Part shown: positions 27,601-40,060 of the stretch, one piece after another | How positions within the stretch are numbered: the first letter of the stretch is position 1 | Layout of the letters: every line of letters starts with the position of its first letter | Assembly: GCA_033239525.1 (NCBI GenBank) | Contig: BSYO01000013.1 | Span: 3,000,501-3,064,500 of the forward strand | Reading direction: 5' to 3' | DNA from: Nepenthes gracilis | Lineage: Eukaryota; Streptophyta; Magnoliopsida; Caryophyllales; Nepenthaceae | DNA: 64,000 nt | Program-made: the position numbers and the translations under genes | The notes under the pieces: generated by a model | Database searches by the model: none | Told to the model about the DNA's origin: nothing | The model's input: only the letters and a program-made list of their open reading frames with translations

Positions 27601-30600
27601 AGGACATTTTCAATAATAATATCTGACATTGCATGTCCATATTCAGTGTGATCAAGAAAGTTCCTGCACAAAATACAAAGTAATAAGTCAAACATAGCAG
27701 AGTAACAAGAAAAATACCTCAAATCAAGAGAAAATGCAACAAAAAATTCCTCAAATCAGGGAAATGTTGTCACCATAAATGGTATAGAAAAATGAAGCCT
27801 ACTAACTGAAGCAAAACACTACAGTGGAATACCCTTCACTATTGCACGTAAAATTAAGATGATCAGGTTTTTTGCCAGGGGATATGTATTCAGACAAGAG
27901 CCATCCAAATTAACAAAAAAAATTCTTGAGATAAACTATAAAATCCATGAAACCCTGTGAAAACTGCCAAGCAGGTGATGAAACTACCTTGAGAAAAAGT
28001 GTATATCTGCTCCATTCTTATGAATCTGGATGCGATCGCCGTCAAATTTGCACTCTACCACTACTTCTTTTCCGTGAAGCTAGAACGACAGGAATCAATA
28101 TGGCCATATTCAACATTGCAACACCAAATTCAAAACAGATATCATAAATTGGAACAAAGAATAAGCTAGATCAACTTCCTTGAGGCTTGCTCTAGAGCCA
28201 CGTGAAGTCCCATCCTTCAGAAAATTTCATATGCATCCCAATTGGTCATCTAAGCAGGTATAAAAGTCTGGACATGACCTCAGCAACATAGAAATTTTTT
28301 TGGCAACCCTATATTGTTCCATTCATTTACATAACTGGCACATAAAGACTAATAACATTGGCTTAAGAACAATGTGTTGCAATATAATGAGTCGGATGAC
28401 AAAGTAAGACATAATCTAATCTTCCAACAGAGTTTGTATCAGGATACAGGAATGTAGGTCAAATTTTACAGAAGGGAAAGGGTTCACAATTAGAGTCAAC
28501 CTCATGGTCAGATGTACTGAATAAAAACAGAGATGTGAAGATGATAAAGTGAAGGTTGACGACAAAAGGATAGGGACATCTATGAGATAAAAGCATGCCC
28601 CAACAAAGGTTAGCAGACCGAATCCCCAAGAAAATAAAAAGGGAAATCAGAGGGAGCGTAAGACGAGAATGAAAAAATGTCAGAAAGGTGGAAGCACCTC
28701 ATTCAGATTAAATCATTAAAGTAAATCAGCATGGAAAATCAACGGTTACTTTTAGTTGGCTACTCACTTTCCAAGGCCAATGTCAATTCCCACCTAATCA
28801 TCCTCTCATCTTATGTATCAAAGGGAGAAGCTGAGAATGTGATAGCATGTATTGACTGACTCCCAACAAAACAAGATTAGTGTCCCGAGATTATGACAGA
28901 GAGAGTCTGCCAGATTAAATATCCCAGACAGAGGAGACTATTCCTGGTGACGAACCTTTTTCCGTGCGGCAGCCACATTACCAACTCTCATAGCTAGTTG
29001 AGGACGAATTGCCTTTCCAACTTCAATGTCCTGCAAAAGTTAATGGAACAGTGTCACCAACTAAGTCCAGCAAACAGTCACATGAATCAGAAGCCAAAAA
29101 CAACCAGTGATTGAGTGGGAAGAAAATTGACTCCAGGGAGTAAAAGGATATTATGCGTATTTATAGAGTCCAAAAAAAAGCACAAACAATGTCACTATGA
29201 AGAGAAAAACACTGGACCAGTTTTCCTTATCAAAGTTAAACTCACAACAGTTGAGGTCAACCAGGTTATCGGAAGAGGTTCTTGACAAAACAGAAGGGAG
29301 GAAAGGGTTTCAATGGCAAAGAAGAGCCTCAATCATTATAGGTACTTCAAGATAGGCCATTTAACAGGTGGGTCCGGACCTCCAAAGACACTAACAAGGT
29401 ATTGAAATAGAACGTAAAACCAGCACAAGATGCTAATATTTGCTGTTAACAATTCAGTTCTACAGCTACAAGTGAACAAAAGCTTCACACATGCATATTG
29501 GAAAATAAGCCACGGGGATGTTACTCAGAGCCTCAGAGATTCAAAATGGGGATTAACTTTTTAAGCGAAGACAACTGACCTAAGGTGAAATTGAGGTAGA
29601 ACTAATGCAAAACATAAGGCATATACCTAGGTGGTGCCTAGGTGCACAGATTGTTATGAAAATGAATGAGTAAATGGATGATCATCAAAGCAATTAACTC
29701 CCAGTTAGCATGTATTACAATGGGACCCCTATGGCCAACTCCCTAAGAAAGATAGAAGTCATCCATGCATCAGACACTAGAGCCTCGTGCTGCAATGAAT
29801 CTGTTGATCAGGTAGGCAACAAAGTCATCTGCAGCGTACAAGGTTATTAGTGGCATAGGAAACCAATGAAACATTGAATGTAGAAAACCTTTCGACAGAA
29901 ATGCTCACTAGAGAAGTATAGTCAACTTAAATGTGCATGATAAAGTTACTCTGCCACCTAGAACTGCCAACTCATGCAACATACAACCAGAGTCATCTTT
30001 CCACCAAAAACATCAAACAAGGAACTCATGAAGGCATACAGACCTTTTTTTTTTTTTTTTTTTTTTTTGGGGGAGGGGTGGTTACAGGGGGAGAAGAATG
30101 GATCCGAATCATAAGACAGACCTGACGCTTGTGCCTTTGACTTCGATCCCTCAACTTTTCGCAAACTAGTTTTAGATCGCACGTGACATTAAATAGGTCT
30201 TCTGCATCAGGATGAAATTCATGGAAGATGCTTTTTTCACTTACTCCTAACTTCAGATCTATGAAGAAAAGGGATCCAAATAAATATGTAAACAACAAGG
30301 AAATGACCAGAAGTCAAAGGTAGCATCAAACACAACCTTTCAGAATTATCATGAGAATCCATTTCATCTCCTGTGCATTTGTTTTCCTAATCAGATCTGC
30401 GAGCACAGATGTCTTTGCTGCCCTGTTATATTGCAAAACACATTGAAATTAATACATCAACAGGTATTACATAAAGGAGTTGATATTTATCAAGTATGCA
30501 GTACCAAATTGTATCTACATTGGAGAACACAGTCAACAATAATGTACATATTTTCTTTCACTTGTCTCCTGTTCCTATGTAATGAATAGGCAAAAGATAA

Positions 30601-33600
30601 GGACAAGGATGAAGGAAGGGAAAATCTTAACACTAACGCTTTGAGTAAGATAACCAAAATTGATAGAGACAAAATACAATGACATGATGGCATGTGTGCA
30701 TTTAAAGCTGCAACAAATATAGTGAGCTCCTTTGGTGGAGCAAGAAGGTGCCAATAGAAGTTAGACCAAGCCACTACAAATCTTTGTTTGATTTGTCTTC
30801 CAGAACCCCCGTAAATGCATCTTATTTCTTATTCTCATTATACAAGTAAATTGCGTGCTTTCTATTTTGATTGTGCAACATGTCTGGAATTTGTCTTTGC
30901 CCTTTGCATTGCTACACTACCCAACACAAACCTCTTCCTTTGGGTGTCGGACCACAATACCAAGTTAAACTTGTAGTTTGCATACCAGGTTGCCAGATGT
31001 TCCAAACTGCCTAATTTTAACAAAACCAGCTGCCACGATCTAAAGGCTGCATATTTCCTGACATTGAATGACCAATTATCAGACTTTGCACCTACTATGA
31101 ACTTCAAGATGCAATTCTTCAATCTTAACTTCATACCTGGGGAATAACTAAAAGTCCAAAGTTGATAACCATCTTAAGTTTCCTACCATAATACACTTGT
31201 CAGGACCAGGGGTGGTACTACTTTAATTCCCGAATTAGGATGCTCCAAATCATACTTCTAAACTTCTCAACGGAAATGTCTTAGAATGTCCACAGAAATA
31301 CTCCACAACATATATTTCTTTCAATATTTTAACATTTCATGGTTCCTACAATCATGGTACAAAAGTCATCAAAAGGATAACTTAAACAAGGAGTTAATGA
31401 GTACAAACATAATCATGAAAATTAAAACAACAAGGTCTTCCATTGTCTGAAGCCTCTGGGAGGAACATCACTCCTGCTACTCTAGGAAAAGGAACAAAAA
31501 GAGTGCACTGACCCGCAAGTAAAAAATTGATCCAGGAATAAATATAACAACATTTTATATTCATATATGATGAGATTCCAACATGATGCAACGTAATAAG
31601 AATCTCATGCTATATTCCAATACCATCGGCCAACGTACATCAAATTTCCCTTATGCAGTAACTAAGCATATACCATTGCTCGTGTATGCTCACAAACAAA
31701 CATACCTCAACTTAACATTGACTGTCAATTCTCATCGATGGTTCATGGAAGGAATATAAGCAATGACATCATAAAAACATATCAACAATTCAACGGTTTA
31801 TCATAATGAATTATGCATTGTTCAATGTAATATAAATAAGGACCTCTAGGTTCCATATTTTTAAGTTTCTTAGTGTCTTAACCCATCCATGATGAACAGC
31901 ATGATGAATAATTTTAAGAAGAAAAATGGCAATGTTTCACTGAGTCAAACTTTCCAACACTTCCATATTCAAACTCTTTGGACTTCATATACTCGTTAAT
32001 ATATAGAGCTTGATTTAGACACATTAGTTTTTCAACCCCACAGACCACACATTTTCCTTCAATTTAGTCTAACAACCAACAAAGTGAGGTATTTTAAATA
32101 GATGAAAGTACCAGTATATATTTAAAACATTAACTAATATGTATCGATTTTGGATCCCTCATACTAATATTTTTCGATATCGTAACAATATCATACTATA
32201 TTGCCGTATTGGTGATATAAAACAAAGATCATCCAAAGAAGCCAACTCAATAAAGAGAGTAGGATCTAAGCAAATTAGAGAAATTACACCAATTTCTTCA
32301 TCTAGCCTTAACCCAAACTAGTCATTGTTCCTTAGTACGACCAGTTGCAAGTATTGGTTGAAAGTTTATCCACATTAGTAGCGCATTTCTATTAAGAGCA
32401 GATAAGAGAAGAGCTTCATCTGACTAAGCTAATTCCATACCTAATTCTACATATCTAAACAGTCCTATCCTCATCACAACAAGTAGAGACTGGATGGATT
32501 GAACTAAAACTAGTACTAGATGACTAAAGAAAGCATCTCTTAACTAAACTAGGAGTGCATGCTAGTGTGTTGTTGTTGTAGAATGATCTAGTAACTAAAT
32601 TGTGCTTTCTTTACCCTAAATAAGTCTTTGCTATAATCACTTTATTGCGGGGAAAACTCATTATCTGAGAAATCCTACTCGTCCCGATCACACTGAATAC
32701 CTCCAAGTTGTTGACTTGCTCACTTGTAAGGTAGATTTAACAACTTCCTACTTCAAGCTTCATATAGAAGATCGACTATCTACAAAAAAAATATTGTTGA
32801 AAACTCTATATTATATTCACCCATTTATCGTGACTGAACTAGCCTATTCTAAATTACTATATCGTCGATTAGAGGATTCTAGTTGAACTGTTGTCTAGGA
32901 GTTACAATGGGTATTCTATATAGACACTATTTTGCATTGATTGAGGAAAATCCTCACTCACTAGTAAACAGTTTCAACTCTCCCTTGAATCAAGCTGGTA
33001 TTCTCCTATTAGGTTACAATTCTCATAATTTTTTTTCCTTTCGATATATTTGATATCGATGAGTATTGTCTAATAAGTTCGATATCAATATAAACACAAC
33101 TGATTCCAATATCGATATTTTCATCTAATTTTAACAACTTCTTGTTGAGACAACTTAAAAGATGTTTCCTTGTTCTAGAGTTTTTTATCTTTGCTTTGAA
33201 TCATCGCGATTAGACATTACTTCATTGATCATTAACAACCAAAATTCATGGTATGGACTTTGCATTTACAACATTAACCAACCTAGTGGCCATAAATAAA
33301 TCCTTCTGATGCGTCTCGAAGATTGGAATTGTTAAACGAATTAGGGGGTCATATTGCACGGATGTTCAATCCAAAACGAATCCAGTCTTCATTATTAGGA
33401 ATTTGGATTTTGCACACCACAATAAAACAAACAAAAGGTAAGAGGATTACAGGACTCACTCCCTGATATATCCTATGACACTCAAGTCAGAACTCTTTTT
33501 ATTCAAATGAGAAAGATGCAAAGTAATATGAGTACGAATGTCAGGAGGATAGAAATGAGTGTTTGTTTAGAGGGCAGTGCCACTTTATATACGGCTAGTG

Positions 33601-36600
33601 GAGTGGCTTCAAATGATATACTCGGTTGGTGGAGTGTTTAACTTTAGGAATTGTGCACTCGCTGATGAAGTGGCTCATTTCTTTTCTCTTTTTCCGTTCA
33701 CTCCTCCCTTTTCTGCAAAGAGTGGCTATATTTATAGTGATGGACACCATTTAGTTAGCGGACCCCTAAATCAATGGATTGGTTAGGTGTCTTTTCAGTG
33801 ATGAGAGGTGTTACTTATACGTATAACAACTACTTTCATTCAGTGGCTGGATTGCTGGGCTTCCAACCATTGGGATTGCCATAGCCGCCACCTGAAGTAG
33901 CCCATTTGGTGGTCCATTATGATCCTTCAATGCTTTGTAGTTCGGGTCGCGTCTCCTAGTTTAGCCGTTGCGCCTTTTGTCTCATAGGTTTAGAGGCGTC
34001 TTTTATTGCGTTGTCATCATTTGGGCCTCTTTTCCATCTGTGGACTGGATTTAGCTCGACCCGATTCTGGCCATACCCATCACCTTCATTTTTTCCTTTT
34101 ACCAAATTATGAACATAATCAATTGAGTCATCAATCTACCCATAAAATAAGCTTCTTTCTCACTTGGTCATTTATTGCACCACCATTTTCTTGACAACTT
34201 TTGAATTGAAAATTCAAGGTGAGTATTTTGAACATAATTTTCCCAACAAAATTAATATTATCAAGTACTTTTCCATAAACTTCATAACATCAAATTAATC
34301 ACCAAAGTAACTTTAATTGAATCAAGACTTAAACCATCATTTCAACAATAATTCATGATGGTATTAGCCTCGAATTTCTTGCATGCAATTAGGCCTACAA
34401 GCCTGAAAATCTAATACTTTACTTAAATACAACATGCAACACTTAATCCATAAAGATTTTACTAAAGCTCCATGTTTATCCTCTTCAAAACATTGAAATA
34501 TATAAAATCCATATTGCTCCATAATATTTTTAAGCAACTTATATTATTAAAACATGCTTCCTTAACTTTTTTTTTTTAACAAAATCTCAACAACATTATG
34601 CACAACTCAATTTATCCTTAATACACCATTCAGCTACCCATTATTTTGGCATAATAAACATAAATTACTTCAACAAAAAATTTATAAATTATACCAAAAT
34701 TTTCACATAAATTTTCTATAGCTCAAGTATAATTACCCTTACTTCATCACACAAAATCATCTTCAAAATTGCCCTAACTTCTTCAAAACTTCCTCATAAA
34801 CTTACAAAATTTAAAGATAAAGAAGGAAGATTGTGAATTACTTGGTTTCTTCTAAATGGCTTCAACTTCTTTCAAACTCACCCGACCTTTCTCTCCTTTC
34901 CCTCATTCACTCCAATATGGTTTAGATGCTTTGTATGGAGTCTAAGGCTCCAAATGAGGCCTATTTATAGAACTTTTAGGAGCCTTTTTCACTTGCAATC
35001 TCATATGACACTTGCCGAATTGGAAACATGCACTAAGGACACCTTATAAGCATGCATGTTTCACCTCCACTATCACCTCAATCAACTCCATGCATAAGGA
35101 CACCTAGCAATACAAGACTTTTTAGTTCTCCACTAACTCTTCCACCCTATAATGGCTTGACACCACAATTCCCACTTAAGCATGAAGCTTTTCCATAGTT
35201 TTCCACTAACTTACAAGACTTGAATAGTCTTCCAAGATTTCTCCATGTTGAAAGTAATTTGACCAAAAATGGATCAAAATTTTCTAAGATGTGGAGGTGA
35301 AATCCAACTCTAATAGCCCACTATACCATAGTCTAAACTAATTGGCCCATACTTGAAAGAATCCATTAGATTGTGCAAATCAAGTCCACTTATGTTAATC
35401 ATGCATAATTTCAAGCAATACCATAATCAATGTTATGAATGAAAGGCTTCTTAGCATGCTCAGGAAAGCATCAAAATCAAAGTTTAACTTAAACTTGAGA
35501 AAAAAGAATGTGGTATACAAGGATATCACATACACCTTAGTTGTCATTACCAATTCAAAGTTCACAAGTTCCTTTCAATTATCAGACTATTGTGAACTTT
35601 TTGCCACAATTTGTCAATAATCTTTTGTTCCAAGAACATAGTTGGTGTGCCAAGATTAATGCATCAAAGACTACAACAGTCTTAGGCTCTTAGTTTTCTT
35701 TCTTCCACAGAATACTAGATCTTACAACTCACAAAAACTTATGTTTTAACTGTTACCTATGAAAATTCTTCAAAGTGCTTACTTCAGTTTCAGCATAAAC
35801 ATATGTGACATGTTGGAAATGCTCCTTGCATGAAAACCAAAAAGACTGTTCATCCAAAGAAAAACATTAAACAAAACTCATCACGCAATACCCATCAAGG
35901 AAGCAGTCCATGCTCAAGTCCACAATCTAGCAGACAATGTAGTCCTAGTTCTTCAGGATAATACTCTCATCCTAATTAAGTGGAATAATGGCATAATCAT
36001 ATGACATAGGCAAACACTCCATCCAATACTAGTTATTAAGACTAGAACAATGACACATTCTAAATATTTATAATTACAAACACTGTATGAAACGATGGCT
36101 AGAAAAGGCTCACCTGTTTTCACATGAAGCCAAGCGATCAAGCAGTTCATTCAGCTCTCTGATCATTAATCCACCAGTTGTCATGCCCTGCCTACTCTGT
36201 AGCACCTATAAACAAACACCAAACAAGGAATGAATAGATGCAGCACAAACACTTCATCACCCCTTGAATAAAGACTTGTTGTACATGTGATAACTGGTAT
36301 AGTTGTACCGGAGATCTCAAATTCAACTACATAGGCATCAAAATTCAGCTAGTTTTCCTAGGGGACTAAAACTATACATAGAATTAAATCCATTATTCTA
36401 ATTCACACTTCTCCCACTATGAATACCAAAGAAAATAATTTAATTTCATAAGACAATGATTTAGTAGCCTTGCAGGTCTATTCAAGAGAAATTGTCAAGT
36501 CCCAAACACAAAACATAAAAAATGATGACATCAAGCAAACTTAACCATTATCGGGACGTGACCCTACACCAAATTACCGATAAACAAATCCAATAAACTC

Positions 36601-39600
36601 TGCATGGTCCTCAGAAAATATGAACAACCCCCCTATGGTTAACCCAAAAGCATACTACCTGCTTATAAACGTATCCAAGTATAGAGTAAAGCATTCACAA
36701 ACTAATATCCAAAATGCTAAAATGTAAAATTAGAGTCAAAGGCACACTGGCAACCAAGTACAAACATCTCAAAATGGTATTATTTAAATGACATTCCAAA
36801 AAATACAACATAAACAGCCTAAGACTATTCTTTCGGAAATTTTCCTCAGTCTAAAAACCCTACAAGAGATCTAAGCCCACTATTTGAAAAGTCATAAAAT
36901 ATGATAAAAGTAAGTCTAACACTCAACAAAGCATTAATATATATGTGGGTGTAGATATATACAATAAAATGTGAGGAAAGACAACAATAATCATATGCAA
37001 AAATATCAAAAAACAAGATAAGATGATAAGAACATAAGAACCAAAAGCCAATAATAGCCTAGACCAAGATCGAATATCAAAGGTTGGTATAAAAATTTCC
37101 CCATAACTCCGGCAGTACACCAATATTCAAAATCCGTGGGAGATGGCTCAAGCAAATAATGAAACAACGACAAAGCAGCCGTTTATTACTAAACTAGAAG
37201 AAGAAAGCAGGGTAGGTGCCAATTTCCTCTATTCCAGGAGATTGCTTCCTCCTTCTAAGGAAAATTCTACATTCTATAGGGAGGAATCCACTTAGAAGAA
37301 AGGATTAATGCTTAGGAAGCCAACAACCACATATTATTTCCTATAGACAAGATTAAACATTACTTTTTAAATTGTGAATGTTAGGTAACTATTTTCGCTT
37401 ACAAATTAATATATTTAGACATGTCCAAATATATTCCGTCAATCCTCTACAGTGATTCTTATTCAGTTAACATGAAATACTCTACAACATATAACAAACA
37501 TACAAAATTTTTCAACAAAAAAAAAATAATATTTACAAATTTTAAAGTAAAATTTTTGTCAAATACTTGCATAAAAGAGGCATGCAAGACTATTATCCAA
37601 AGATTTCAAGATTACTTAAATTTTGTAAAGTTAGGTAAGAGTATTTAAAATCTCAGAAATGTGAACAAAATTTACGTAAATGTAAACTAAACCAAGAGAA
37701 AAGGAAAAAAGTTTCATGCATGAGTATTTGAACAAGAAAAGATTACTCTGAAAATTTCAACAACAAATGGAGAAAAGAGTTTAGATGCACTTTTATTAAC
37801 TTTGAATATTACTAGGATCTAACATGAGATAGCTTTGAAATCAACTTCCTTTACCTTCTCTCTCTTCTCTGGAATTTCATACAAAAATTACCAAAAAAAT
37901 ACATTAGAGATTCTTATATAATCAGAGTACCATATGAGTGTCGGTCGTGCACATATCAAGCATGAGGCCGAAAAGCTACTAGTGCATGTGTGTCCTTCAT
38001 GCACAACCTCAAGAGCACTACTACTGCCATGCACGCCCAAGAGTGCTTCATGTGCTCCACACACACCAATCCATTGTGCCATGCACGCATCAGCCATTAC
38101 TCAAACTGCTATGCACGCACACACAAGCGTGCCTTTCTACGCCTCTCAGGTATATCTAATTTGCTATTGGCATACAAGCACCTCTCTGGCACAGATCAGG
38201 TGCCAATCTAATTTTTTAAATTATTTGATTTAACACCTGAAGACACACTAGTTCTCAATAATTCATCTAATTTACTTAGTTCTTGACATCAAAAAGTATA
38301 AATTGAAAATCGGGTGTTACAGGAATACTAAATAATTGGGAGCATCATAGTTGTATTTTTCCAGATATACACACTTAGCTTTCTTTATGACAATGGAATA
38401 AGAATTTAGTGGAGGACATCCTGCTGAAGAGATTTATTCCATAACATTCACAGTAACTTCATGATCACCATCATACTCTTATCTCATAGCATCCCCAGGG
38501 ACACTTCAGAAGAAAAGCATGCTGAGCACTAGATGTATGGACTATTTCCTTCACATGAAATACGAGCCATCTGTCACATTCTTCTTACACAGTAGTTTAG
38601 CCTAAGTGGATTAGAAAACGGACAGAGCAGTTGGCAAGTCAGATAACTGGACTTTGTTTCCAGGTAAAGTTGGGGGAGGGAGGATCTCAGATTGAGGCAC
38701 TAATTTATGCATAAATAAGGAAGCAGTGACTGCATTTATGTTAGAGCACGCGCAATCAGCAGGCACTTGACAAAGGACAGCTCAGTAAAAGTTCCCTTAC
38801 CCACTATTTTGGTGGCATAGCGTTTCTGAACGGTATATACAAAATTTACGGATATGTTTTGCTGTATAGAGAATATAGTTCCATTGGTGGGACGTATAGA
38901 ATGGAAAAAGAAAACCATCAGTGATGGAAGATTTTTTTTTTCCCGTTACAACAATTATTATTGCTACTGCTACCCCACCCCACCAAGCTCTAGAACCCCA
39001 GCACCCATTTCGCCTTACCGTACCACGCAACCACCACCACAATTACCACACCACCACCAATACAACCGCCATAATACCCCTTTAGCGTACCACCACGAGC
39101 ATCCCACCACTACTACCATTGTCCCTCACCACACCTCCACCACTATGTCCAATGCTACTCCAAAATCTTCATTGAACTAAAATATGGGGAGTATTTTGAG
39201 TTTTAATCAGCCAACTGATGAAGCATTGAAAGACCATTATTTTGCTCAAGTGAATACAAAATGTTTGGCTCCAAACAAAAAGAAGCCTGTATGGAGAATT
39301 TTTCTTTTTATCAATATCACAACAAATGGAAGTAAGAGAACGACAGAGAATTCAGGAAAGCGAATCTCAGTATGGAGTTATCAAAGATTAAAGAAGCAAG
39401 AGTAAGCCGCCTCGTCTCAATCGGAAAGCAAAGGAAAAACTCACCGACGTTCTATCACTGAAGAAGATAATCACATTCAACAGAGAATCAAGAGCTCACC
39501 TCAGCAGCAACGAGACTGAAATTTCCGACATTGCTACCGGTCTTGGGGCCGCCTTTACGCCAATTGATGAGACGAACAGCATCCTGAGAATCACGCGATA

Positions 39601-39832
39601 TGCCGAGGGCGTCAATGAGGCATGTGGCGAGGACGGACTCCTTGAGGCCATAGCTGCCTCTCTCTCTATCGAGCGCCGGAAGTATCAGCCGAATTGCGCC
39701 AAAGTAGTCGCCGGGCTTGCAGAAATGATCGAGGAACTTCCGAACTTTGGACCGCTTCTGCGCCGACGACTTGCTTCTCTGTATCCAGTCGAATAGGCTG
39801 CAGAGAACACTGAACTTTATGTCATCGCACAT
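5349..39832 (-). CDS. LIG4: DNA ligase IV (non-homologous end joining)
   Basis: ATP-dependent nuclear ligase that seals double-strand breaks with XRCC4. Coding exons, all GT-AG and in frame: 39832-39500, 36205-36114, 30422-30337, 30258-30122, 29030-28956, 28079-27988, 27663-27592, 25766-25687, 25604-25567, 25401-25395, 25315-25160, 24006-23931, 20865-20741, 20598-20564, 20461-20403, 18722-18639, 17950-17855, 17721-17673, 17544-17457, 17275-17072, 15919-15794, 15551-15452, 15371-15266, 13889-13759, 13573-13412, 7107-6952, 6015-5349. Total 1143 residues (Arabidopsis about 1219). N-terminal ligase domain, then the nucleotidyltransferase core with motif I ECKFDGDR (catalytic Lys252), motif [10 protein letters not shown] (416-423) and motif [10 protein letters not shown] (436-444). 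BRCT1 is at about 655-745, the XRCC4-binding linker EIDEFSDSY at about 755-770, and BRCT2 at about 800-905. A plant-type charged tail ends [14 protein letters not shown], close to the Arabidopsis C-terminus. Nothing looks broken. The microexon and a few junctions (exon 21 acceptor, exon 25-27 joins) rest on homology and phase only. Confidence 0.92.
6016..6951. other. LIG4 intron 26 with a MITE candidate
   Basis: AT-rich intron between exons 26 and 27. It contains a TA microsatellite at about 6607-6640 and the inverted-repeat element at 6313-6526 listed separately. Nothing else is recognisable. Confidence 0.5.
6313..6526. mobile_element. Small TIR element (MITE candidate) in a LIG4 intron
   Basis: The left end reads GGGTTGGTTTGAT. 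The right end, read on the minus strand, is GGGATTTGTTTGGATCC, an imperfect terminal inverted repeat of the GGGxTTGTTTGG kind common to plant Tourist/PIF-like and hAT-like MITEs. The interior is AT-rich and has no coding capacity. No clear target duplication remains, so class and exact ends are uncertain. Confidence 0.4.
7781..7942 (+). repeat. 5' LTR of the copia element
   Basis: 162 bp matching 12082-12220 across most of its length, including shared blocks around TATAAATACATGT and ATACCTTCACA. It begins TAGATA, a decayed TG start, and ends in CA. The primer-binding site follows at 7943-7954. Confidence 0.8.
11048..11377 (+). pseudogene. Copia reverse transcriptase fragment
   Basis: A 109-codon open fragment with the copia signature [11 protein letters not shown] followed by an HSVFYHH block, both diagnostic for copia reverse transcriptase. 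The catalytic YVDD box is altered to SVDN and the frame stops soon after. It is non-functional and belongs to the element at 7781-12220. Confidence 0.8.
12082..12220 (+). repeat. 3' LTR of the copia element
   Basis: 139 bp, shorter than its partner because of small deletions. It ends ATACCTTCACA and is followed directly by the CAACT target duplication. Divergence between the two LTRs is clearly visible by eye, so the insertion is old. Confidence 0.8.
13890..15265. other. LIG4 intron 23 with tandem duplication
   Basis: The intron separating the exon that encodes the XRCC4-binding linker from the next. It contains an approximately 108-bp duplication (13978-14230, listed separately) and a CT-rich stretch near 15120-15170. 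No coding exon of LIG4 is needed here, because exons 23 and 24 join in frame. Confidence 0.6.
13978..14230. repeat. Two-copy tandem duplication
   Basis: Segments 13978-14085 and 14123-14230 are recognisably the same sequence. Both share blocks such as AGTCAAACGCATGACA (one mismatch), CATTGTTTGCATCA and CCTGGGAGATT, with a period of 145 bp. It lies in a LIG4 intron and has no reading frame. Confidence 0.8.
18723..20402. other. LIG4 intron 15, nothing recognised
   Basis: An intron of 1.7 kb between exons 15 and 16. I see poly-A/T tracts but no transposon ends, coding relic or RNA gene. Confidence 0.5.
21400..22350 (+). repeat. Dispersed repeat, copy A
   Basis: This stretch resembles the reverse complement of about 34500-35640 at many places. 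Shared blocks include AAGTGGACTT, TTTAGACTA, TAGAAAATTTTGATCCATTTT, GGAAATTGTGGTGTCAAG and CTATAAATA. The TATAAATA block and the lack of coding capacity suggest an LTR or non-autonomous element. I could not find matching ends or target duplications, so the boundaries are approximate. Confidence 0.65.
23058..23101. repeat. Intronic hairpin
   Basis: The left arm ACACTAAGGAATCTGGG at 23058-23074 and the right arm CCCAGGAATCCTTAGTGT at 23084-23101 pair with one bulged base, around a 9-base loop. It may be a transposon footprint or a structured intron element. It is not long enough or flanked suitably to claim a microRNA. Confidence 0.6.
24620..24714 (-). repeat. CGATAT-family repeat copy in a LIG4 intron
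   Basis: Read on the minus strand it opens CATGGATAAAAATATCAATA, then continues through CGAT-rich sequence. The same opening occurs at 48873 on the plus strand and in variant form at 47641, so this is one member of a dispersed short-repeat family. It has no coding capacity. Confidence 0.55.
25395..25401 (-). other. LIG4: Proposed 7-nt LIG4 microexon
   Basis: The flanking exons (25604-25567, ending in phase 0, and 25315-25160, starting in phase 1) cannot be joined in frame directly. On the minus strand, seven bases flanked by CTGCAG and GTCC at this position restore the frame. They turn the junction into Gln-Ala-Cys-Tyr-Val-Ala-Phe-Asp, where the Arabidopsis protein reads Gln-Leu-Cys-Tyr-Val-Ala-Phe-Asp. 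The resulting introns would be 165 and 79 nt, and the upstream tract is pyrimidine-rich. An alternative is a weak cryptic donor within the first intron giving Val-Pro-Asn-Tyr at the same place, which fits homologues less well. Confidence 0.6.
30423..36113. other. LIG4 intron 2, repeat-filled
   Basis: A 5.7-kb intron. It includes CGATAT-rich fragments near 32110-32220 and 33020-33125, an unrecognised GC-richer block around 33560-34200, and the inverted repeat copy at about 34500-35640. No LIG4 coding exon is missing between exons 2 and 3. Confidence 0.6.
34500..35640 (-). repeat. Dispersed repeat, copy B (inverted relative to 21400-22350)
   Basis: Read on the minus strand it matches copy A at many blocks, including AAGTGGACTT, AGAAAATTTTGATCCATTTT and GGGAATTGTGGTGTCAAG, with a CTATAAATAGG box near 34965. 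Both copies sit in introns of the same gene about 13 kb apart in opposite orientation. It is non-coding, and is probably an LTR or LTR-derived element. Confidence 0.65.
36206..39499. other. LIG4 intron 1 with LTR-like fragment and CCA microsatellite
   Basis: The first intron, 3.3 kb. Around 37930-38150 there is a stretch rich in ATGCACGC-like motifs. It ends near 38325 in a sequence which, read on the minus strand, is TGTAACACCCGATTTTC, an LTR-like start often seen in plant gypsy elements. A CCA/CAC-rich microsatellite follows at about 38965-39150. Neither codes for a recognisable protein. Confidence 0.5.
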
Positions 39833-40060
39833 GTTTGGAGACGTTAGTGGAGCAGGAGTCTTCTGTTGCAGACAATGGTGGCGAATCTTTCTCCCGGCGA
39901 CGGTTCAATACAATAACGGCGGCGGACTGAGTCTACTCATCAGTTGCATATGCTTCGATGGCGAACAGGTGGCGAGTTTAACGGCGACATTAATCGCGGA
40001 AGAGTCGACTCGGTTGTGAAGCTTGCAAAGCACGTCGGACAGAAGAGCATCAAAACGTAT
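39833..40060 (-). promoter_or_regulatory. Probable LIG4 5' UTR and proximal promoter
   Basis: A GC-richer block directly upstream of the LIG4 ATG, which gives way to AT-rich DNA by about 40100. This is typical of the transition from leader to promoter. No specific motif can be assigned with confidence. Confidence 0.4.

Noticed and set aside
30043..30068. Poly-T run next to LIG4 exon 4, considered as a retroposed poly-A tail
   Set aside because: No upstream retroposed sequence or target duplication was seen, so it is treated as a simple homopolymer.
38854..39180. 108-codon plus-strand His/Thr/Pro-rich frame
   Set aside because: It is a translation of a CCA/CAC microsatellite within LIG4 intron 1, antisense to the gene.
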